From: Gammaproteobacteria bacterium
GTDB taxonomy: Bacteria > Pseudomonadota > Gammaproteobacteria > Burkholderiales > Burkholderiaceae_C
Reading direction: 5' to 3'
Length of the DNA stretch: 6,267 nt
Assembly: GCA_030054245.1 (NCBI GenBank)
Contig: JASGCH010000089.1
Span: 1 to 6,267, forward strand
The notes below the pieces were generated by a model that was not told the origin of the DNA, made no database searches, and saw only the letters and a list, made by a program, of their open reading frames with translations. Both the position numbers and the translations under genes were made by a program. Below are positions 6,244-6,267 of the stretch, in pieces. The first letter of the stretch is position 1, and each line of letters opens with the position of its first letter.

Positions 6244-6267
6244 TTTAACAACTATAAAAAAACTCAA
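6244..6267 (-). other. Leader immediately upstream of dapF
   Basis: Only 24 bases are visible. They are A/T-rich with an eight-T run on the minus strand and show no Shine-Dalgarno. Whether an upstream gene (in many betaproteobacteria a lipid A acyltransferase gene) is co-transcribed cannot be seen. Confidence 0.4.

Overview
The window reads as ordinary chromosome from a proteobacterium, most likely a betaproteobacterium. Base composition is low-GC, in the low forties by eye. Two things point there. The leftmost gene encodes the N-terminal half of a large DUF3683/FAD-binding oxidoreductase typical of Burkholderiales-like genomes. The dapF - DUF484 - xerC order is a beta/gammaproteobacterial arrangement. 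Genus cannot be decided from this sequence.

Layout. 1-1521 (minus) is a FAD-binding oxidoreductase cut by the left window edge. 1522-1752 is a gap almost filled by a degenerate inverted-repeat element (copy A). 1753-2766 (minus) is gapA, glyceraldehyde-3-phosphate dehydrogenase. 2767-2987 is a divergent gap mostly filled by a second element of the same family (copy B). 2988-3617 (plus) is nth, endonuclease III. 3618-3685 is a convergent gap holding a single end of the repeat (copy C). 3686-6243 (minus) is a dapF - DUF484 - xerC cluster, with DUF484 and xerC overlapping by ATGA. 6244-6267 is leader sequence upstream of dapF.

The protein genes are housekeeping. DapF makes meso-diaminopimelate for lysine and peptidoglycan. 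XerC resolves chromosome dimers. Nth starts base-excision repair of oxidised pyrimidines. GapA is central glycolysis/gluconeogenesis. All appear intact, with catalytic residues present, apart from the edge-truncated oxidoreductase.

The non-routine signal is in the gaps. All three spacers outside the dapF-xerC operon carry related copies of one repeat, whose end reads approximately AAGACTGTTGCATCATCGG. Copies A and B share an architecture: two same-direction left-end units about 46-51 bp apart, facing one inverted right-end unit. This looks like a MITE-like or REP-like structured family that I do not recognise. In both copies the outer arms would pair as RNA, with a few G-U pairs helping.
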